In this document: piece after piece, positions 24,444 through 32,813 of the stretch
How positions within the stretch are numbered: position 1 is the first letter of the stretch
Layout: the number at the start of each line of letters is the position of its first letter
From: Pseudomonadales bacterium
GTDB taxonomy: Bacteria > Pseudomonadota > Gammaproteobacteria > Pseudomonadales > Azotimanducaceae
Assembly (NCBI GenBank): GCA_011525295.1
Contig: WTGV01000048.1
Location: 1-39,018 of the forward strand
Length of the DNA stretch: 39,018 bases
Direction of reading: 5' to 3'
Position numbers and translations under genes: made by a program
Notes under the pieces: generated by a model
What the model was told of the DNA's origin: nothing
What the model saw: the letters and a program-made list of their open reading frames with translations, nothing else
Database searches by the model: none

Positions 24444-26533
24444 CAACAACTATCGCGCTAGTCGGAAATCCTAACAGCGGCAAAACGACACTATTCAACT
24501 TACTGACCGGTGGAGTACAAAGAACCGGGAACTGGTCAGGTGTAACGGTCGAAAAGAAGATAGGTAGAGCTCGTTACGGCAAATCCTCTACTGACATCGT
24601 AGATTTGCCAGGCTTGTACGACCTAAGGCAACCAGAAAGCACGGACAAAATCGACGAAACGATTACGCGTACGTATTTGCAACAACAGCGCGCCAAGGTT
24701 ATCGTCAACGTAGTAGATGCGACGACGTTAGCTCGTGGATTGTTCCTGACGACTCAACTACGCGAGCTTGAAATACCGATGGTTGTAGCATTGACGATGG
24801 CGGACGTAGCAACTAAGCAGACACTTAAGCTAGATTGTTCCGAACTCAGTACTCAGCTCGGGTGTCCCGTAGTTCTACTCGACGCGACTCAAACCAAATC
24901 TCGAAGAGTCTTGTTCGATGCGATTGAAACTGCGTTAACCACGAACGCAAAAACACAATTTGATATTTCCAATAGGTACCAATTTGTGGACGGTTTGCTC
25001 GACACAATTGCAACTAGGACAAGTCAGCCTAAACATCTCACACAATATATCGATTCATTGTTGCTAAATCGATTCCTAGCGATTCCGATTTTTTTGGTCG
25101 TGATGTATTTGATGTTCTTTTTCTCAATCAATGTAGGGTCGGTATTTATAGACTTCTTTGACATCATGGGTGGCATGATCTTTGTCGAAACCCCACGCCT
25201 CTTACTGCAATCCATTGGTAGTCCGTCTTGGCTTACAGCATTAGTCTCCGATGGCGTTGGTGGTGGTGTGCAACTTGTCGGTACGTTTTTGCCTGTGATT
25301 GGAGCGTTATTTCTGTTCTTGTCATTTCTCGAAGGCTCTGGATACATGGGACGTGTTGCTTTCATCTTGGACAAGCCGCTGCGCGCATTTGGCTTACCTG
25401 GTAAAGCGTTAGTACCCTTAATTGTTGGTTTTGGTTGTAACGTTCCTAGTGTGATGAGCACCCGTGGCTTAGATAGTAAACCTGATCGTATATTGACTAC
25501 GATCATGGCACCTTTCATGTCATGTGGAGCGCGCTTAACTGTGTACGTGCTATTCGTCTCGGCGTTTTTTCCAAATCACGGTCAAAACTTAGTTTTTCTG
25601 TTATACCTAATAGGAATCGTGGTTGCGTTAGGAACCACGTGGATGGTGAAAAACCAGTTGACAAATCCATCTTCAATCGCATTTTCACAGGAACTGCCGA
25701 AATATCACTTACCAACCTGGCGAAACTTGATCAAGCACACATGGCACCGACTGAAAGACTTTGTTCTACGCGCAGGACGTGCAATCGTGTTGGTTGTGGT
25801 CGTCCTAAATTTTGTCAGTTCTGTTGGAACGGATGGTTCTTTTGGGAACGAGAATAGTGAACAGTCATTACTTGCCGAAATAGGTCGAAAGATTACTCCT
25901 GTGTTTGCGCCCATGGGTATAGACGAAGAAAACTGGCCTGCTACAGTGGGGATATTTACTGGCTTCTTTGCGAAGGAAGTCGTAGTCGGGACATTGGATG
26001 CACTATATACGCCGGATCAAGGCAATAATCAAGTGTTTGACTATGGAACAACAGTGACTGCCGCAGTGGTTTCTATACCGCAAAATTTGCATGCTCTCGG
26101 CGCGTCATTGTGGGATCCTCTCGGTTTGAAAATGGATCATGCTGATACCGTCGCAGAACAAGCAGCTCAGAATGATGTTGACATCAACACCGTGCTAGCA
26201 ATGCAAGCATTGTTCGACGGAAAATTAGGGGCGTTTAGCTACCTAGTGTTTCTCTTGCTTTACGTTCCTTGCGTCGCCACAATCGGAGTGATCTTAAGGG
26301 AACAAGGTAAGTATTGGGCAACTTTTAGTGTCGTCTGGAGTGTAACAATAGCGTACACCATGGCCGTTTGTGTCTATCAGGTCGGACAAATTGGAACACA
26401 ACCGCTAATAGCATCATTGTGGATAACAGGTATGATCGCCCTCGCGGTGATCTGCATGGCATTGTTGAAATGGTGGGGACGTCGCGCAGAACAAACTTCA
26501 AAACGTTTAATAGACATAGTACAACTCAACTAG
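24440..26533 (+). CDS. feoB: ferrous iron transporter FeoB
   Basis: Fe2+ permease with an N-terminal G domain. The best start is GTG 24440, overlapping the feoA stop (GTGA); it gives 697 aa and places GNPNSGKTTLFNLLTG (G1) at the N-terminus as in E. coli FeoB (773 aa). The frame extends to 24413 without family sequence. G-domain motifs: GNWSGVTV (G2/switch I), DLPGLYDL (G3), and TMAD in place of the usual NMxD G4. The membrane part has the gate motifs PLIVGFGCNVPSVMSTR and MSCGARLTVYVLF, and GFFAKEVVVGTLDALY in the second Gate half. No feoC is seen afterwards. Shorter loops explain the reduced length. Confidence 0.95.
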   Translation: MTTTIALVGNPNSGKTTLFNLLTGGVQRTGNWSGVTVEKKIGRARYGKSSTDIVDLPGLYDLRQPESTDKIDETITRTYLQQQRAKVIVNVVDATTLARGLFLTTQLRELEIPMVVALTMADVATKQTLKLDCSELSTQLGCPVVLLDATQTKSRRVLFDAIETALTTNAKTQFDISNRYQFVDGLLDTIATRTSQPKHLTQYIDSLLLNRFLAIPIFLVVMYLMFFFSINVGSVFIDFFDIMGGMIFVETPRLLLQSIGSPSWLTALVSDGVGGGVQLVGTFLPVIGALFLFLSFLEGSGYMGRVAFILDKPLRAFGLPGKALVPLIVGFGCNVPSVMSTRGLDSKPDRILTTIMAPFMSCGARLTVYVLFVSAFFPNHGQNLVFLLYLIGIVVALGTTWMVKNQLTNPSSIAFSQELPKYHLPTWRNLIKHTWHRLKDFVLRAGRAIVLVVVVLNFVSSVGTDGSFGNENSEQSLLAEIGRKITPVFAPMGIDEENWPATVGIFTGFFAKEVVVGTLDALYTPDQGNNQVFDYGTTVTAAVVSIPQNLHALGASLWDPLGLKMDHADTVAEQAAQNDVDINTVLAMQALFDGKLGAFSYLVFLLLYVPCVATIGVILREQGKYWATFSVVWSVTIAYTMAVCVYQVGQIGTQPLIASLWITGMIALAVICMALLKWWGRRAEQTSKRLIDIVQLN

Positions 26534-26635
26534 TCAAGTTTCTACTAAGACATGATGGTGAACATCACCTCAATCTGTCCTCGTCGAACGCAAAGTACTG
26601 ATACATTCTCATGCTCAGTCAATACAAGAGAACTA

Positions 26636-27109
26636 CTATTCGTGCATTTGCTGTTCTAAATAGCTTTCTACGCCTATGCGTTTTATGAGGTCCAATTGCG
26701 TTTCGAGCCAATCAACGTGTTCTTCCTCATTTTCCATGATGCTTTCGAAAAGCTCTCGAGACACGTAGTCTCGTACTGATTCGCAGAATTCGATACCATC
26801 GCGTAAATCCTGGAGTGCCTGCATTTCGAGTTCTAAGTCGCACCGTAGCATCTCCTCAGGTCGTTCCCCGATTCTCAAGTGTCCAAGTTCTTGCAGGTTC
26901 GGTACTCCCTCTAACAACAGGATTCGTTGAACCAACATGTCGGCATGCTTCATCTCTTCGACTGACTCTTCGTATTCATGTTGGGCGAGTCGGTTCAGTC
27001 CGAAATCTTTCAGCATTCGCGAGTGAAGAAAGTACTGGTTAATCGCAGTAAGTTCATTTTTCAAGACTGTGTTCAAGTGAACAAAGATTTGTGGATCTTG
27101 GACTTGCAT
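26636..27109 (-). CDS. bfr: bacterioferritin
   Basis: Heme-containing 24-subunit iron-storage ferritin; 157 aa. Ferroxidase ligands are visible: Glu in LTAINQYF context (LKNELTAIN), Glu/His in EEMKHAD (with the heme-ligand Met between them), Glu in ELEMQALQDL and Glu/His in ENEEEHVDWLE. The segments LLLEGVPNLQELGHLRIGE and HVDWLETQLDLI are nearly identical to E. coli Bfr. Divergent from bfd across 138 bp containing a large palindrome, and convergent with feoB, so uptake, storage and release of iron are grouped. Confidence 0.97.
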   Translation of the reverse strand: MQVQDPQIFVHLNTVLKNELTAINQYFLHSRMLKDFGLNRLAQHEYEESVEEMKHADMLVQRILLLEGVPNLQELGHLRIGERPEEMLRCDLELEMQALQDLRDGIEFCESVRDYVSRELFESIMENEEEHVDWLETQLDLIKRIGVESYLEQQMHE

Positions 27110-27210
27110 AGTTTTATTCTCAATGTTCTATAAGTTGTATAGTTTACTTATTTTGTATTTCAAAACAAAAAAACAATGTTGTTTGTATTAGCCATGTCTA
27201 ACTTATTGAA

Positions 27211-27241
27211 ATTGTAAATAATAATCATTATTATTTACAAT
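27211..27241. promoter_or_regulatory. perfect 31-bp palindrome (Fur-like operator) before bfd
   Basis: ATTGTAAATAATAAT-C-ATTATTATTTACAAT is an exact 15-1-15 inverted repeat. Its core AATAATAATCATTATTATT fits the Fur consensus (repeats of NATAAT around a C). It ends 6 bases before the bfd ATG. Bfd is iron-starvation induced and Fur-repressed in other bacteria, and this supports that control here; it could also act on bfr. Confidence 0.85.
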
Positions 27242-27247
27242 AGTATT

Positions 27248-27463
27248 ATGTATGTGTGTCTTTGTAGCGCGGTAACAACAGATCAGATAATTCAATGCGT
27301 ACGGTCGGGTTGCAAAGACCTCGATGCAATCACAAAACAACTGGGGGTTGGATTGAATTGTGGTTCGTGTATTTACATGATCTCAGACTTGATCGCGAAA
27401 ACTGAATCGCACGACCGTGCACAAGCAGGAGATCCCGAATGTTACGAGCCTAACGACGTGTAG
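27248..27463 (+). CDS. bfd: bacterioferritin-associated ferredoxin
   Basis: 71-aa [2Fe-2S] protein that reduces Bfr heme so stored iron can leave. Cluster cysteines are C4, C6 (MYVCLC) and the C-x2-C pair at about 38/41 (LNCGSCI). The BFD-like helix pattern SAVTTDQIIQCVRSGCKDLDAITKQLGVG is typical. The ATG sits 6 bases after the 31-bp palindrome with no visible Shine-Dalgarno. Stop is 4 bases from the convergent MerR/TPR gene. Confidence 0.95.
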   Translation: MYVCLCSAVTTDQIIQCVRSGCKDLDAITKQLGVGLNCGSCIYMISDLIAKTESHDRAQAGDPECYEPNDV

Positions 27464-27467
27464 CGAA

Positions 27468-28343
27468 CTACTCGTGTTCCAGCTCATGCTTAATGGATAA
27501 GTGCCGCGCTGCTTTGACTTCATTGCCTAGTTGATCGTAAATACGAGCCAAATTGTGATGCGCCATGGCCATATTTGGGGCTCGTTGATAATAACGTACT
27601 GCCAAATCAAACTCATCCAACATATCGAACAGCGTCCCTAAGTTGTAGTTTGCTAACTCATTCTCGGGTCGAAGTTGCAAGACTTTTTCATATAGTTTCT
27701 TTGCATCTCGAAACTTGTCATCTAGTTGAAGTAAACGTCCGAGATTAATGTAGGCATCAATATTATCTTCGTCTAGTCCGATCGCGTTTCGATACGCACT
27801 ACGTGCTCGCACATTTTCGTTGAGTGCTTCAAACTGAATCCCTAGATTGAACCAGTCATCGCTCGTTAATTCATCGCTATCTAAGATGCGTTCTAACTCC
27901 GTTTCCGATAATGTAGCCGCGAAGGAGTGAGCTGGTAGCGTATCGGAGTGCGATGGAAATTGCAAGACGTTGGAACGTTCCTCTTCCTGATCTATGTCAA
28001 AGTTCAAAAATGTTTGTCCTGAGATGACGTGTTGATAGATTCCATCGACTTGCATTACCAAGTATGGACCGATAGTCGTTACTTTCAATGCAGAGAGCGG
28101 TTGATGTGGGGCGCTGTGTGCGTGAATATCACCCAACTGTCGAAGAACTGACGAAAAGGAACAATGTGCTGAGATCAACTGCCCAATCTTGCGTAGTGTG
28201 AGGATGTCCTGAAAGGACAATTGGTCCGACTGATCGTACAGTTTATTCAAAGGACTAATGAGTCCTCGTCGGGCTACGCTACGAATTTGACGCTCGCTCA
28301 GACCGCTGATTCGTTCAATCTCGTGAATATCAAACGTGGTCAT
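27468..28343 (-). CDS. MerR-like DNA-binding domain fused to TPR repeats
   Basis: 291 aa. Residues about 1-60 (FDIHEIERISGLSERQIRSVARRGLISP, then FQDILTLRKIGQLI) look like a MerR-type winged helix-turn-helix. A middle part (about 60-160) has no recognised domain. Residues about 160-285 hold roughly four TPR units: SDDWFNLGIQFEALNENVRARSAY, IDAYINLGRLLQLDDKFRDAKKLYEK, ELANYNLGTLFDMLDEFDLAVRYYQR, MAHHNLARIYDQLGNEVKAARHL. I infer a cytosolic DNA-binding regulator or scaffold that senses a protein partner. Its position beside bfd suggests, but does not show, a link to iron. It has no metal-binding Cys of classical MerR sensors. Confidence 0.8.
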   Translation of the reverse strand: MTTFDIHEIERISGLSERQIRSVARRGLISPLNKLYDQSDQLSFQDILTLRKIGQLISAHCSFSSVLRQLGDIHAHSAPHQPLSALKVTTIGPYLVMQVDGIYQHVISGQTFLNFDIDQEEERSNVLQFPSHSDTLPAHSFAATLSETELERILDSDELTSDDWFNLGIQFEALNENVRARSAYRNAIGLDEDNIDAYINLGRLLQLDDKFRDAKKLYEKVLQLRPENELANYNLGTLFDMLDEFDLAVRYYQRAPNMAMAHHNLARIYDQLGNEVKAARHLSIKHELEHE

Positions 28344-28584
28344 ATTTCGATTCGATGGAGTCTCTCAAAAACCAACGTGCCAATTCCCTTTAACCTCTAT
28401 CTTAAGCCACTGAAATTTTAGTGCTTCGACTTTAAATTTTGAATTGTTGGAGCAAGAGATAAAGAAACCAATAAGTCGCTATTTCGTGGTTTGGTATTAG
28501 TCTCGGGTAGACCTGAATCGACTAGACACATTGTGAGACAACAACATCTGGGCAATAGCTTCGTCAACCCACCATAGAAGTGAA

Positions 28585-29517
28585 CTATTTGAACTTGTGA
28601 GAGTTCAAGTGGTTCTTGCATCGCTCCAAAGCTTCGCCAACCTGAGCTTCAATCTGCTGCGCTTGACGAATAAAGTCTGCACGTTCTGAATCCGAAATTT
28701 CTTTGTTAGCAGCTGCTGTGACTAGGTCAGCTACCGCAGTGAACTGTTTACTGATTTCCTCACCCGAATCGGTGCTACTAGTCCAGTGTTCGGCAAAGTA
28801 CTCGCCAGCTTGTCGGCGAGACTCGCCCCAAACCATACTGCTCCACCAATGTCCATGTTTGTCGTAGGACCCAGACTCTAATTTTGCCACCCATTGCTCC
28901 CATGCACTAGGTCCAAAATAGTACTCTGAATCATTGGTCTGTTCAATAAGTTCGTAGAAAGCAACAGCACTCTCCAATGAGTTTTGCAATCGCGTCGAGC
29001 GTGACGAACCGGTTGTTGGAGAAATAGTAAACCAGGCAGTACCAGGAAAGTGCTTTCCTTCGATCAGGTCCGCAAAAGACAGTTCAGGGATGCATGTTGG
29101 AACATCGGGTCCCCAGGGCATAGTAAAAAACAACTTCTGAGCATCTCGGCGACACAGTAACTGAAACTCAAGCCCCACCATACAGAGGACGGTATCCATA
29201 TCAAGAGCACAAATTTGGTCTAACAAATACTTACGATGATCAGACGATTGACAGTCGTATGGACTGTGTAACCAATTCACACAGAGTCCCATGGACTCAA
29301 TATTGTTTGCAATTGGTCTATGATTCCAACAATACGGGCCACACGGCTTAAGATCACGTTGGATGTTGATCGCGGCGAAGTAGCTAGATTCAACAAACAA
29401 CTCCGGAGCAGAGTATCTCAATCTAAAATATTCCGCCGCGCCAGCGATCGAACTCATATATGTTGAATTCCAATTTGGTTGCGCTAAATCAAAACGCAGT
29501 TCAGCGGTACGGTTCAA
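28585..29517 (-). CDS. conserved-looking hypothetical cytosolic protein
   Basis: I do not recognise this family with confidence. It is 310 aa from TTG 29517; ATG 29457 (MSSIAGAAEYFRLRY) is a plausible alternative that gives 290 aa. No signal peptide or membrane helix. It is rich in Trp and Cys (CGPYCWNH, NWLHSPYDC). The C-terminal half, with YYFGPSAWEQWVAKL followed by WGESRRQAGEYFAEHW and a coiled terminal helix, is faintly like the C-terminal part of BtrH/DUF4872-type proteins (cysteine-peptidase-like fold), but this is a weak impression. It is flanked by unrelated genes and separated by 241 and 112 bases of non-coding DNA. Confidence 0.6.
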   Translation of the reverse strand: MNRTAELRFDLAQPNWNSTYMSSIAGAAEYFRLRYSAPELFVESSYFAAINIQRDLKPCGPYCWNHRPIANNIESMGLCVNWLHSPYDCQSSDHRKYLLDQICALDMDTVLCMVGLEFQLLCRRDAQKLFFTMPWGPDVPTCIPELSFADLIEGKHFPGTAWFTISPTTGSSRSTRLQNSLESAVAFYELIEQTNDSEYYFGPSAWEQWVAKLESGSYDKHGHWWSSMVWGESRRQAGEYFAEHWTSSTDSGEEISKQFTAVADLVTAAANKEISDSERADFIRQAQQIEAQVGEALERCKNHLNSHKFK

Positions 29518-29629
29518 TTAATACTCCCGATTTGGCCGTTAGTGTGAAAATCGCTTGGACATTGAAGTCAGAAAATTTTTACTGTGAAACGATCAGAATG
29601 CTATGACCGTTTCCATTGCACAATCGACA

Positions 29630-30235
29630 CTACTCTACGCGCTTGGAAGTCAGACCTCGTTCCAGCTGCAGTAATTGCACCTTCGTAATTTTCTCTAGCG
29701 AAGGGATTCGACAACTAGCACGCGAAGTAACTTGACCCCCAAGACCACCGTCAAGAGGCATGATCTCGTCGTTGACACACAGTCGCCCAGCGTTCCCGTT
29801 CTGCATACTGAAAGATAGTGAAATATTTTTTTGTAATCCCGGACACTTTTGCTCAAACTGTATTAGGTAAAGCTCATCTGACTGTCGCATTTCAAAAACA
29901 ACAAATCTATGGCTTAATACTTGATAGTGTCGCATTTGCCGTGTATGAATGCAACGTGTGTCTTCGGAGTATTCTTGGTCTGCTTCGTCGCTCTCTTCTA
30001 GTAGTTTCTGAAACGTCACGAGTCGTTCAAGTAGTTCTTCGTCTGCGTCTGACACTTCGTCTTCCTCAGTTTCACGTTCTTCATCACGAGGAGTATCGTC
30101 GGTTGTTGATTGTACCTCTTCGTCTATATGCTCATTCGCAGATGAAACATACGCTACGCCAACGTAGGTGAGAACGCACACGACCAGAACACGTAATAAG
30201 ATGGACAAGTTGCGCGAGAGATTGGTCACTTCCAC
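29630..30235 (-). CDS. DUF6491 family protein with N-terminal membrane helix
   Basis: 201 aa from GTG 30235. A hydrophobic segment (about residues 9-31, ILLRVLVVCVLTYVGVAYVSS) works as signal or anchor. It is followed by a strongly acidic linker with many Asp/Glu (about 34-90). The C-terminal domain has the DUF6491 pattern: CIHTRQMRHYQVLSHRFVVF, then LIQFEQKCPGL, GRLCVNDEIM and SRASCRIPSLEKI, with four conserved Cys. Relatives are small exported proteins of gammaproteobacteria with no known role. Likely periplasmic. The acidic linker is unusual for the family. Confidence 0.7.
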   Translation of the reverse strand: MEVTNLSRNLSILLRVLVVCVLTYVGVAYVSSANEHIDEEVQSTTDDTPRDEERETEEDEVSDADEELLERLVTFQKLLEESDEADQEYSEDTRCIHTRQMRHYQVLSHRFVVFEMRQSDELYLIQFEQKCPGLQKNISLSFSMQNGNAGRLCVNDEIMPLDGGLGGQVTSRASCRIPSLEKITKVQLLQLERGLTSKRVE

Positions 30236-30478
30236 TCCGGTATCGCCGCTGGGGTAAGAGCTTTCACTTCTCGTATGTTAGACAGGAAACCGAATTCTTA
30301 GTTCCTGTGAGTGAAGTATATAAACAGAAGTCTCGTTCTTGGTCGAATATAGAGCATAATTCCACTTCAGATGTCATTGATCAAGTTCAGAAGTTTTGAT
30401 ACATACCTCACCAATGGTACTCCACAGTGGCTTTAAAAATTCGATAATTGTGCTACCACACAGGATCACAAGGTTCGC

Positions 30479-30706
30479 ATGAGATTGATACAAATCATCA
30501 TCATTACGGTGATTTTGCTGGCAATCATCCTCTCAATCGTGTTTTTGCAGAGACAAAACAAGCCAAAAAACGAAGACGCGAATCGACAAAGTGACAGACA
30601 AGTTGATGTTTCAGCAAAGCGGACTGCAAGGATTTTCATTGGGGTCATTGGTATATCTGTGGTCGCACTGTGTACGACGGTGGTCGTCTTCCATTTCGTA
30701 GATTGA
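30479..30706 (+). CDS. possible small two-helix membrane protein
   Basis: 75 aa. Two predicted hydrophobic helices (MRLIQIIIITVILLAIILSI and ARIFIGVIGISVVALCTTVVV) enclose a polar, charged loop of about 25 residues (RQNKPKNEDANRQSDRQ). The opposite strand has a longer open frame (30466-30810) but its translation is Ser/Thr/Cys-rich without structure. No family is recognised, and no clear Shine-Dalgarno is seen. A real gene is moderately likely. Confidence 0.5.
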   Translation: MRLIQIIIITVILLAIILSIVFLQRQNKPKNEDANRQSDRQVDVSAKRTARIFIGVIGISVVALCTTVVVFHFVD

Positions 30707-30912
30707 GCAGTGCGTTTTACGTTTACGATGTTCGTTGAATCATCGTTTGGTGTGTGGTGGCACCACTCCGTTTGATCAAAGAGTTGGATTCGTCGACAGT
30801 GTGAAACCAAGTCATTATTGACATACAGTCTCGAGACGAACGATCTGTTGAACTCAAAGTGTAGCTTGAGCGAAGACTGCAGAAAAAAAGTTAGAGCGCG
30901 CCAACGAAAGCT
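30707..30912. other. gap with a small hairpin between the two membrane-protein genes
   Basis: A GTGGT-GGC-ACCAC hairpin lies at 30754-30766 between the convergent genes, with no T-run after it. Nothing else is recognised. Confidence 0.4.
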
Positions 30913-31311
30913 TTAAAACCCTTCGATCCATTCACCTCTGTCAAGACACTTGAGAGATTTGATCGACGTGATCAGCACGTACAAGAACAATCCGAAAGGT
31001 ACCAACAAGTAAAGCGCGAAGAGCACTCCTAATCCGGCAAACACTCCCAATGGAGATTCCCCCCATGACATTGCAAACAGCGTAGGAAAGAACGCCACGA
31101 ACAGTACAACAGTGAGCAGAACTAACACAATCAACCAAATCCAAAATATCCGAATCTGTTTCTCAACATGACTGACGAGCCAATCGTCAGTGATCTTACT
31201 CCGTTCAACGTATGCTAGAATAACTCCCACGAACATTATTGCACCGACGAAAGCACCAACCATATAGAGAATGTAGACAATTCGTAAATTTTCGGGTGAT
31301 CTGGAACTCAT
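30913..31311 (-). CDS. DUF4870-like small membrane protein
   Basis: 132 aa, three to four hydrophobic helices. The N-terminal pattern VYILYMVGAFVGAIMFVGVILAYVER, followed by VSHVEKQIRIFWIWLIVLVLL, resembles the DUF4870/Tic20-like membrane family found in Pseudomonas and other gammaproteobacteria. The middle helix VFAGLGVLFALYLL and the end RGEWIEGF complete it. Function is unknown. It converges on the small membrane protein gene. ATG 31311 fits the start well. Confidence 0.72.
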   Translation of the reverse strand: MSSRSPENLRIVYILYMVGAFVGAIMFVGVILAYVERSKITDDWLVSHVEKQIRIFWIWLIVLVLLTVVLFVAFFPTLFAMSWGESPLGVFAGLGVLFALYLLVPFGLFLYVLITSIKSLKCLDRGEWIEGF

Positions 31312-31458
31312 TTCGATGTTGCTGGATACTTGTTAGAAGTTGAAGACTATTTCGCAAAGCATTTTAATGAGGTGTTTGGAGCGTCGTTGACCGCTACAAA
31401 GTTCGGTCCAATTACCTTGTATACTTGAAGTCACACAATCATAGGATTACCAACTATC

Positions 31459-31875
31459 ATGGATTTTTCCATCCACTCAAAGCTGACGGCAGACACGATC
31501 AATTTGGGTTCGTTTTCGCTTTGTGAAATACTACTGATGAATGACTGCCGCTTTCCTTGGATCATCTTGGTGCCAAAGATTCCTGACTTACAAGATTTTC
31601 ACGAAATTCCAATCCAACATCGCACCGTTCTGTTCCAAGAGATTGAACAAGCGTCGGAGATGATCCAAAAACACTGGCAAGTCGACAAGATGAATGTCGC
31701 TGCGCTAGGTAATCAAGTCTCGCAGTTACATATCCACGTTATCGGTCGACGTAGGACAGACGAAGCTTGGCCGAACCCAGTGTGGGGACACGGTACACCA
31801 ATCCCTTACGATACTACGAACATGTCAACCGTGATTCAGTCGCTCAAGCGCGAACTTACGATTGCAGCTTCCTAA
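31459..31875 (+). CDS. HIT family protein
   Basis: 138-aa histidine-triad protein (nucleotide hydrolase/transferase superfamily). The motif QLHIHVIGR (about residues 88-96) gives H-phi-H; the third His is replaced (the pattern is QLHIHVIGRR, like the short HIT proteins common in gammaproteobacteria). The fold segments SLCEILLMNDCRFPWIILVPK and the C-terminal PVWGHGTPIPYD also match that group. Likely acts on phosphoramidate- or ester-linked nucleotides; the substrate is unknown. Its stop is 2 bases from the convergent DUF4340 gene. Confidence 0.85.
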   Translation: MDFSIHSKLTADTINLGSFSLCEILLMNDCRFPWIILVPKIPDLQDFHEIPIQHRTVLFQEIEQASEMIQKHWQVDKMNVAALGNQVSQLHIHVIGRRRTDEAWPNPVWGHGTPIPYDTTNMSTVIQSLKRELTIAAS

Positions 31876-31877
31876 GT

Positions 31878-32813
31878 CTAATCTGCCTCGATCAGAATCT
31901 CTTCCATGTCATCATCTGATTCCACGTCAGATTCAACTTCTATTGCTTCGTCCGGTGCAAGATCCGAGAGGTCTTTGACAAGTTGTGAGCCTATGTATGT
32001 AGCTACACCATATTGACTCCCACGGCGATCGCTAACTACTACCCAGTCGTCTGCGACATCAAAATGATAGATCGTCAGCATAAAGAAGCCTTCGTCATCT
32101 TCGATAACAAACTGGGTTGTAGTTGTCGCCCCAGACAATTCGTTATCGCTCAGTTCAAATACTGACAGAGACTCAAACCGGTCCATGTTGCTGCGAACCT
32201 TTGATTCGTCAAGTACAGAGTCGGACTCAGTCGTCCACTTTCCGTCTTCCTGCACTAACTTGTAAGCCCCGACCCGTTCAAAGGATTTAATTGGTCCCGA
32301 TGGCTGCAACAAACTCTTGTCTAACCAAGCACTCGGAGATGTACCGGCTTCAAAATTCGAAAATTCGATAGAGTAGATCTCATTCTTATTAGCTCGCCGT
32401 GCATGTACTCTGCGAAAATTCGGAGAAGTACCAAGATACAAGTCAACTATCAAATCTTGACCGGAATAGATAGAAATCTGTTTCTGAAATGACCCCTGGG
32501 CTACTTCAAATCGTTTCGCCGCACTCTGGGAAGTTGCTACGGGCCAATCCGCCCCGCTGTCGACCAACTTTCCGATGACCCTGTCCACTTTATCTACATC
32601 TGCGGGATTTCCGTCCGGAAGAACCCAATTCTCTCCGTCCTTAGTCAATTCGATTGATTCATCCGTACTGGCTATTACAAACCTATCAACAGTTGCAGCA
32701 TCAAACTCTAAGAATGCTTCCGGAGTACGAACACCTCCCGATTGAGTCACGAAAAACAAGGCAATAACGATTACTTGTACTACGAGTAGTCCTATAAGAA
32801 AATTCTGTCTCAT
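31878..32813 (-). CDS. DUF4340 domain protein, third gene of the Gld-type ABC operon
   Basis: 311 aa from ATG 32813, which overlaps the GldFG stop by 3-4 bases (ATGA). The N-terminal helix NFLIGLLVVQVIVIALFFV (about residues 4-22) anchors it in the inner membrane. The remainder is a periplasmic domain of the DUF4340 type (FDAATVDRFVIASTDESIELTKDGENWVLPDG, SAAKRFEVAQGSFQKQISIY, DLYLGTSPNFRRVHARRAN). The C-terminal 25 residues are very acidic. Such proteins regularly follow a GldF/GldG pair. It probably works with the exporter; cargo is unknown. Confidence 0.85.
   Translation of the reverse strand: MRQNFLIGLLVVQVIVIALFFVTQSGGVRTPEAFLEFDAATVDRFVIASTDESIELTKDGENWVLPDGNPADVDKVDRVIGKLVDSGADWPVATSQSAAKRFEVAQGSFQKQISIYSGQDLIVDLYLGTSPNFRRVHARRANKNEIYSIEFSNFEAGTSPSAWLDKSLLQPSGPIKSFERVGAYKLVQEDGKWTTESDSVLDESKVRSNMDRFESLSVFELSDNELSGATTTTQFVIEDDEGFFMLTIYHFDVADDWVVVSDRRGSQYGVATYIGSQLVKDLSDLAPDEAIEVESDVESDDDMEEILIEAD

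Noticed and set aside
26534-26635. feoC after feoB
   Set aside because: Only about 100 bases to the convergent bfr stop with no FeoC-like frame.
29818-30171. 117-aa plus-strand frame opposite the DUF6491 gene
   Set aside because: Its translation is unstructured, and the minus-strand DUF6491 frame has family cysteines and a membrane segment.
30466-30810. 114-aa minus-strand frame over the small membrane-protein gene
   Set aside because: Low-quality composition (Ser/Thr/Cys-rich), no helices or family; the plus-strand two-helix frame is more plausible.
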